A stretch of 64,000 bases of DNA from Podospora pseudoanserina (taxonomy: Eukaryota; Ascomycota; Sordariomycetes; Sordariales; Podosporaceae): NCBI RefSeq assembly GCF_035222485.1, contig NC_085920.1, forward strand, positions 2,914,001-2,978,000, in the 5' to 3' direction. The translations under genes were made by a program, and so were the position numbers. The notes under the pieces were generated by a model. The model saw only the letters and a list, made by a program, of their open reading frames with translations, had not been told where the DNA came from and searched no databases. How positions within the stretch are numbered: the stretch's first letter is position 1; each line of letters opens with the position of its first letter. Of the stretch, positions 58,724 through 64,000 are shown one piece after another.

Positions 58724-59177
58724 GGTTGCGGCGTTGTTGCCACTGCAAAGTAGCTTCTGGTTTCAAAAATTGGGGTTTGGGTTGACGAAGTTCTGGTAAC
58801 TATCGTCTGTTGCGGTCTCGTAATGCGCTTTGGGGAAAGGCTTCAGAGTCTCGCGTGGTGGTTGGTTAGCGGGAGCACAAGAGGACGAGGCCCAATTGAA
58901 ATTTGAACGCGAGGCTGAGAGGAGAGCTCCCGACGCGACTGGCCAGCCCGCCACGAGCTCGAGCCACACCTCATCAGCCATTTGACACAAGCCACATTCA
59001 CCTTGTCCCCCACCAGCGCTCCCGCACCAGCAGGCAGGAGCGAACTCTTGGCGGGTCCCCACACCCACAATCCAAAATTGTGGAAGCAAAATCAACCTCA
59101 CACTTTTTGAAATTTCTCGATCGTCAACCACGAGCCGAATCGCCCAGTCCCCCGATTTCGACGACAACACCGCCGCC
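58724..59177. promoter_or_regulatory. Divergent promoter region SMB1 / RPL11
   Basis: 454 bp between divergent start codons of two genes needed for RNA processing and translation. No specific motif is claimed. Confidence 0.5.
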
Positions 59178-59833
59178 ATGGTACGTGATGGATTGAGGAA
59201 AAACGCTTCTCAAGAGAATTCGGGAATACTAATATCGTGATTTCCAGTCTGCTGAGAAGGCCCAGAACCCCATGCGGGAGCTCCGCATCCAGAAGCTCGT
59301 CCTGAACATCTCAGTCGGCGAGTCTGGTGATAGACTTACCCGTGCTGCCAAGGTGCTGGAGCAGCTGAGCGGTCAGACCCCCGTCTACAGTAAGTTTTGT
59401 TTTCTCTCCAGGCAGCCTTGAGGATTTCGACTCGATCCTAACTCGTATGTCCCCAGGCAAGGCCCGCTACACCGTCCGTACCTTCGGTATCCGCCGTAAC
59501 GAAAAGATCGCCGTCCACGTCACCGTCCGTGGCCCCAAGGCCGAGGAGATTCTCGAGCGTGGCCTCAAGGTCAAGGAGTACGAGCTGCGCAAGCGCAACT
59601 TCTCCGAGACCGGCAACTTCGGCTTCGGTATTTCCGAGCACATCGATCTCGGCATCAAGTACGACCCCGGTATCGGTATCTACGGCATGGACTTCTACTG
59701 CTGCATGACCCGCCCCGGTGAGCGTGTTGCTCGCCGCCGCCGCGCCAAGGCCAGAGTCGGTGCCAGCCACCGCATCACCCGCGACGACACCGTCAAGTGG
59801 TTCAAGCAGCGCTTCGATGCCATTGTCCGCTAA
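59178..59833 (+). CDS. RPL11: 60S ribosomal protein L11 (uL5)
   Basis: Large-subunit ribosomal protein that binds 5S rRNA at the central protuberance. Exons 59178-59180 (only the ATG), 59248-59389 and 59457-59833 (both introns 67 nt) give 173 residues. It reads M, then [20 protein letters not shown], then [20 protein letters not shown], then across the second intron [40 protein letters not shown] follows, and the basic end [15 protein letters not shown]. An intron directly after the start codon is common in fungal ribosomal protein genes. Third positions are strongly C/G-biased. Confidence 0.98.
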
Positions 59834-60836
59834 ATGTGGTCAGTTGTGTTAGTGCTGGGCGGAATCAACAAAACAAAACTGGGAAATCAAAGGGAATGGG
59901 GAGTTTCGGCTCATCGGCATCTCTAGGAGGAGGGGGGAAAACACACAAAATGGATGGCGTTTTCTCTCCAACGGGCAAATGTGTAGTGCAGCTTATGATA
60001 CCTTGGCGATTCTTTCGTCCACCTGCTTGTTCCTGCTTTTCAGCAGGACGAGCCACGGCCTCAGAGACCGACCGGCGTTATGCCGGCTTATCAATCCCTT
60101 AATTCCCGTGACAGAAGCGTTCTGCGCGTCTCCCTCCCACTTGTTTGGTGAAGCAATGGATGTGACTGTCCGAGAGCTCGTCTCCTCGAAGTATGGTATT
60201 CTCCAGGTGTTGAGGCTCGTATGTGCTGCAGCATGTGCCGTAGCTTTGTAGATCAGGAGTCAGCGAACCTGTTTGTTGTCCGCTGTCAAGATCGAAACTA
60301 AGTATCAATAGTCTGTTGGAGAGACTCGTGGCTTAATGGTCAGGATCTTTACACATGTCAGGGACTAGGCAGTTAGCATCACCTCGCTCATCAGAAGTGT
60401 GTGATTCTACAATTGAGGAAGTCGATGTTGCTGCCATGGCCTCTTGGGGAACAAGTATCACGAACACACATAGAGTAATGACAGACCAATACAATGATAA
60501 CAACTATTTCCCAAAACCTCCAATTCTGTGGCTGAATGACACCGCCGCCCGCTCACTTGCTAGCTAAATTACATAAACCCTCATGTACAGTATATGCATA
60601 TCATGCCAAAAATGCATTGCATTATGATAGCCCTTCTTGCATCCCCCATTCATGTCATTACTGGGACATCAAATTAACGCTGACTATCCCCTTCCTATTT
60701 CCCTTTTTAATGGCCTCCCCGGCATGTACATGCGTTCCTGTTATCGTAAATATCATCCGTCTACAACCCAGGAGCCATCTCCTAATATCTCATCATGTGT
60801 ACAGTATATAAAACAATAGAAAGAGAGGACGATGAC
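59834..60836. other. Convergent 3' intergenic, 1.0 kb
   Basis: 3' flanks of RPL11 and the next gene. No gene supported. Confidence 0.55.
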
Positions 60837-62546
60837 TCAAAGAGCATTCATTGAAATTGGGTTAACTGGAGGATTGGGCAAAGGGCCAGTCTCCTGCGCG
60901 GCATACCTCCTGGCGGCAGAAGGCTTTCTCTCGCGCTGGGTCGAGTGGATGTCGATCAGTAAGTCCACCAGAGTTTCGGCGTCCTCTCTCAGCAGTTCGA
61001 GTTGCGCCTGGTTGTTGTCCGTAGGAGTGTTGCGGTATGCAGCAAAGACGATGCCTCTATTCGGCTTTTTGGTCGATGGGGCGCCCAGAGATTCCTGCTT
61101 GGAGGGATGGTAGCAGGTGTGGAACGAACACATGTATCCACGGGCGTGTTCATCCTGCTTCAACTCGTCGCTCCTATACTCTAGCCAGTCTTCGGTCTGT
61201 AGGACCTTTTCATGAACAGGCGCGGAGATGCGGAATGGGTATTTGATCGAACTCAAACCGTAAGCTGCAAGCAGACGGCCGGTTATTCTCCTGCTGGGTG
61301 TCCTACGGACAGAGGGTGTCGATCCAGAGATCGGCGTCTGAGGAGGAGAGGGCGGGTATGGCGACCGTCTAGAGGATGGTCGAGAAAGGCCCATGTCATT
61401 AGGCCAAAGATTGACCACATACACGAGATCAAAGTTGTATTTGGCCGCAATTCTCGCAGCTTCAAACGCGGCGGCCGTTGCTGGCCTGCTCGCAAGAGGA
61501 GGGGAGAGTGTCAGAAGAGGATATGTGGCAGAGGGTCGGCGAGGAGTAGGCGAGACTGGGGGATCGGGTGGCAATGGGAAGCTGGGCGGATTCCGACTCG
61601 ATGGGTTTGGGCCCGGCCGGTTTGGTTGAGGCGGCACCGGAAACCCATCGAGGATCTCATCGTCGCTAAGCGCCATGAAGTCGTCCAGGCTTGGTTCCTT
61701 CAGGATCGTGTTGCTCTTTGCCATCGGTTTGGTCTGTCGGAGGGTCGAAAGACTGCTCGTCTTGCGCGGCTCCTTTTCAAGTTGGCCGGAGGCTTGCTCC
61801 CCAAAGACATGGACACTCCGTGATCGCTCGAGCGGTTCGATCAAGCCAAGTTTGGCCCGATAGGCACCAGCAAGAGGCCGTGGAACGAGACTGGGAGATA
61901 CCGGAGGAGAAGCTGGGGGAGAGCATGGAGGTGTAGGAATCGGCGCAGGGCCAAATGATAACGACGGAGATCCTTCTTGTTCCGAAGGGCACCGCTTTCG
62001 ATTGATCGGCGCCTTGGGCGAGACAGAGGGAGAAGTCGAACGTGGATTAACCTTGGAATTGGATCTCGACCGACGCTCCATTGTATCGTTATCACCCAGG
62101 CCCAGTGCGCCTGCTCCATCAAAGCTGAAGTCGAGTAGTTCAGCCAAGGAAGAACTGGTGCGGCTACTCCTAGGGCTGAGAGACGAGGTTCTTTGTGGAA
62201 CGCGAGGGCTCTTCGCTGAGTGGTTGGATGGCCGAGGACTGATACTGATAGATACCAGTGAGTTCATACGAGGTGTGCTTGGGGCATCCGGGAGACTCTG
62301 CGCGCGTCGAGATTGTCTTGGACTCAATACGACCTCATCTCTGGCCATCATTCGTTGTGAAGTCGGCCGGATGAAAGATGGCGAAGGGAAGGTCTGCGAA
62401 GTGTCTCCTCCATTTGCTGACCAAGGCTCAACCGAAGATGGCTCGCTCTCATGCTCGGGTGTTCTAGAGGTAGTCTTCTTTTTCGACGTTGAGAAGAGCC
62501 GGAACCTCTTCTCAAGCCTCTCGAGCTTATCGAGACCCACGGCCAT
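60837..62546 (-). CDS. Hypothetical Ser/Pro-rich protein, possible GAF-like C-terminal region
   Basis: One exon from ATG 62546, 569 residues. It starts with MAVGLDKLERLEKRFRLFST. Residues about 20-330 are Ser/Pro/Arg-rich, of the type seen in phosphorylated cytoplasmic proteins. Residues about 340-540 look folded: AFEAARIAAKYNFDLVYVVN, LLAAYGLSSIKYPFRISAPV, EKVLQTEDWLEYRSDELKQD, GIVFAAYRNTPTDNN, ELLREDAETLVDLLIDIHST. The alternation resembles a GAF-type ligand-binding fold, but that is inference from pattern. No membrane segment or signal peptide. It may be a conserved filamentous-fungal protein of unknown function. Confidence 0.75.
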   Translation of the reverse strand: MAVGLDKLERLEKRFRLFSTSKKKTTSRTPEHESEPSSVEPWSANGGDTSQTFPSPSFIRPTSQRMMARDEVVLSPRQSRRAQSLPDAPSTPRMNSLVSISISPRPSNHSAKSPRVPQRTSSLSPRSSRTSSSLAELLDFSFDGAGALGLGDNDTMERRSRSNSKVNPRSTSPSVSPKAPINRKRCPSEQEGSPSLSFGPAPIPTPPCSPPASPPVSPSLVPRPLAGAYRAKLGLIEPLERSRSVHVFGEQASGQLEKEPRKTSSLSTLRQTKPMAKSNTILKEPSLDDFMALSDDEILDGFPVPPQPNRPGPNPSSRNPPSFPLPPDPPVSPTPRRPSATYPLLTLSPPLASRPATAAAFEAARIAAKYNFDLVYVVNLWPNDMGLSRPSSRRSPYPPSPPQTPISGSTPSVRRTPSRRITGRLLAAYGLSSIKYPFRISAPVHEKVLQTEDWLEYRSDELKQDEHARGYMCSFHTCYHPSKQESLGAPSTKKPNRGIVFAAYRNTPTDNNQAQLELLREDAETLVDLLIDIHSTQRERKPSAARRYAAQETGPLPNPPVNPISMNAL

Positions 62547-64000
62547 TGTGCTGTCTCGGGCTCGATTAGGTCTGAGAACGCCTGATCAGCAACGGTACAA
62601 CTTGAGATGTGTGATGCGAGTAAATGTTGATTCGGGGAAACTCACCAGAGATGAGCTGAAGAGAGCGAGAGGTAATCACGGCTGGGGGCCTTGAGTTTGT
62701 TTAAAAAGCTGTGTTGCAGTGGTAGGGAGATGGTGAATAATTTGCCGGCTGACTGGCGGAACCCACGACGAAAGGTGATGAAGAGTCGCAGTGCTGTTCC
62801 CAGGAGAAGGACGGGCGTGGTCGGTGATACAGAGCCTTGATCACTTGCTCATAACGGACATTTCAGTGGGTCTGACAAGGGGAGTGCAGAGCGGAGATGT
62901 CGATGTGGTCGGAGGGAAATTGGTGGTGGCCGTCAGACGGGTTGCTCCTCAGGGTCTCATGAAGATGATCGAGTTTGTCTCTGCCACACGCTTGTCCGAA
63001 GCCCACCTCGAGTTTCTCGAACACGGTGAAACCAAAAGTCGATAGAAGTCTGAGACCTGGCAGGGCTACTTATGGTCGTAAAAAGGAAGAGGAGCGAGCA
63101 TCAACGGAGGCGGGTTCGGTGGGTGATATGCTTCTCGAATCTCCTGGCCGACCTTCCGGCACCGTTGGACCGCAGCCAATCCCACGGGGTTTCACCGACA
63201 GTGGGAGGGGCACGAGACGAGGGGAGGCCGAAAGAGAAGCAGGAATTTTGAGACGAAAGGCTTTCGCGTCTACGTATGCCAGGAAAAGAAGAAGAAAGAG
63301 CACATCACCAGTCCAGGCTAGTGTGGCGGATGCAGGAGGGCGGAGGTCGCTCTTTCCTTCCGAGAGGCTCGACGTTTGCAGGAGCAGGGACGACTGGATA
63401 TTTAAGCCAACTTTTTTTTGTTTTTTTTTTTGTTTTTTTTTTGTTTTTTGTTGCTTGCTTCTGGCTCTATAATTAGCTGGAGGCTGGATTTGACATTGGC
63501 TCGTCTGAGAGCTCGTTGATGAATTCAAGAGGGGAAAGAAACCTAGGGTCTGGATCCAGGGAGAAGGAGGTCGAGATCAAAGATCAAAACCAGCTCTAAG
63601 GGGAGGACAAACACGGCCCAAAGGGTGGGTTGTCACGAAAGAGTAACCTAACTGATGGATCTCAAGCTGCAAGTGATCCATCTACCCATGTCGTCCATCC
63701 CAACCTTTGAGAGCATCTCAAGCCCTCCTCCCAAGCCTTCCCTCCCGTGGTTCCCTTCGGCCCGGCAGATGGGGGTCATTGCATCCCTGTACAACCTTTC
63801 TCTCCCTGACTCTCAACCAGCAAGACAACCCCCATGTTTGGCCATCGATGGTGGACACTGTGTTGCGACAGATCGGCTCATGAATACATCATCCTCCAGC
63901 CCATGTCCAGATGCCTGTTTTCATGATCCGTCTCTGTCAACTCCCACGCTCGAGTGGCAAGAAAGGAAGCCGTCCAGCTTGGCCAAGGCTTATACGGAAG
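62547..64000. other. Upstream and terminal intergenic, 1.5 kb
   Basis: It holds the promoter side of the preceding gene. A T-rich run interrupted by single G (63410-63456) stands out. No supported gene up to the window end. Confidence 0.5.

Noticed and set aside
63070-63528. 152-codon minus-strand frame with Lys/Gln-rich part
   Set aside because: Its repetitive part reads through the T-run near 63410-63456, and it has no other coding sign.

Overview
The window looks like nuclear DNA of a filamentous ascomycete. Genes are compact, with short GT-AG introns of about 50-110 nt, on both strands, separated by 0.3-4.5 kb. Proteins resemble Sordariomycete versions. A pheromone precursor carrying the peptide QWCLRFVGQSCW points to Sordariales (Podospora/Chaetomium-like). 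That placement is inferred from protein recognition only; no search was run. All exon coordinates were joined by hand by checking frame, splice sites and family continuity.

Layout: 0.2-1.6 kb ERV46 (ER-Golgi cargo receptor). 2.6-3.7 kb an unknown ORF in very G-rich DNA, broken at two G-runs. 4.4-7.0 kb two decayed accessory genes (a fungal membrane-protein family and a 2EXR-like protein). 10.1-12.3 kb a Sel1-repeat Nif1-like protein. 13.6-14.5 kb proteasome beta-2 (PUP1), divergent from the nucleoporin NUP159 (15.4-20.0 kb). 20.5-21.8 kb an ERD2-like receptor with a long acidic tail. 22.9-24.9 kb soluble fumarate reductase fused to cytochrome b5. 26.3-27.2 kb a luciferase-like-domain protein. 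29.3-33.4 kb an accessory patch holding a membrane-protein relic, a Cys-rich gene with one premature stop, clustered inverted repeats and a small unknown gene. 34.9-35.6 kb the alpha-type pheromone precursor. 36.2-37.1 kb an FMP32/CCDC90-type mitochondrial protein. 38.0-40.4 kb NOP2, divergent from the clathrin heavy chain (41.1-46.3 kb). 47.5-51.8 kb pyruvate carboxylase with a strikingly fragmented 5' half. 51.8-56.2 kb a gene-free stretch. 56.2-57.0 kb MPC1. 57.8-58.7 kb SmB, divergent from RPL11 (59.2-59.8 kb). 60.8-62.5 kb an unknown Ser/Pro-rich protein.

Most genes are housekeeping: secretory traffic (ERV46, ERD2-like, clathrin), nuclear pore, proteasome, ribosome biogenesis and translation (NOP2, RPL11), splicing (SmB), and pyruvate/redox metabolism (PYC and MPC1 both act on pyruvate; OSM1-type fumarate reductase). 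They are not an operon-like unit. The more unusual material is in the gaps: a 21-bp minisatellite present at two sites about 9.5 kb apart, an 11-bp minisatellite with a decay gradient, a cluster of perfect hairpins at 33.2 kb, an open in-frame extension after the clathrin stop codon, 8-, 9- and 12-nt micro-exons, and premature TAG stops compatible with repeat-induced point mutation. I did not find a convincing new multi-gene system.
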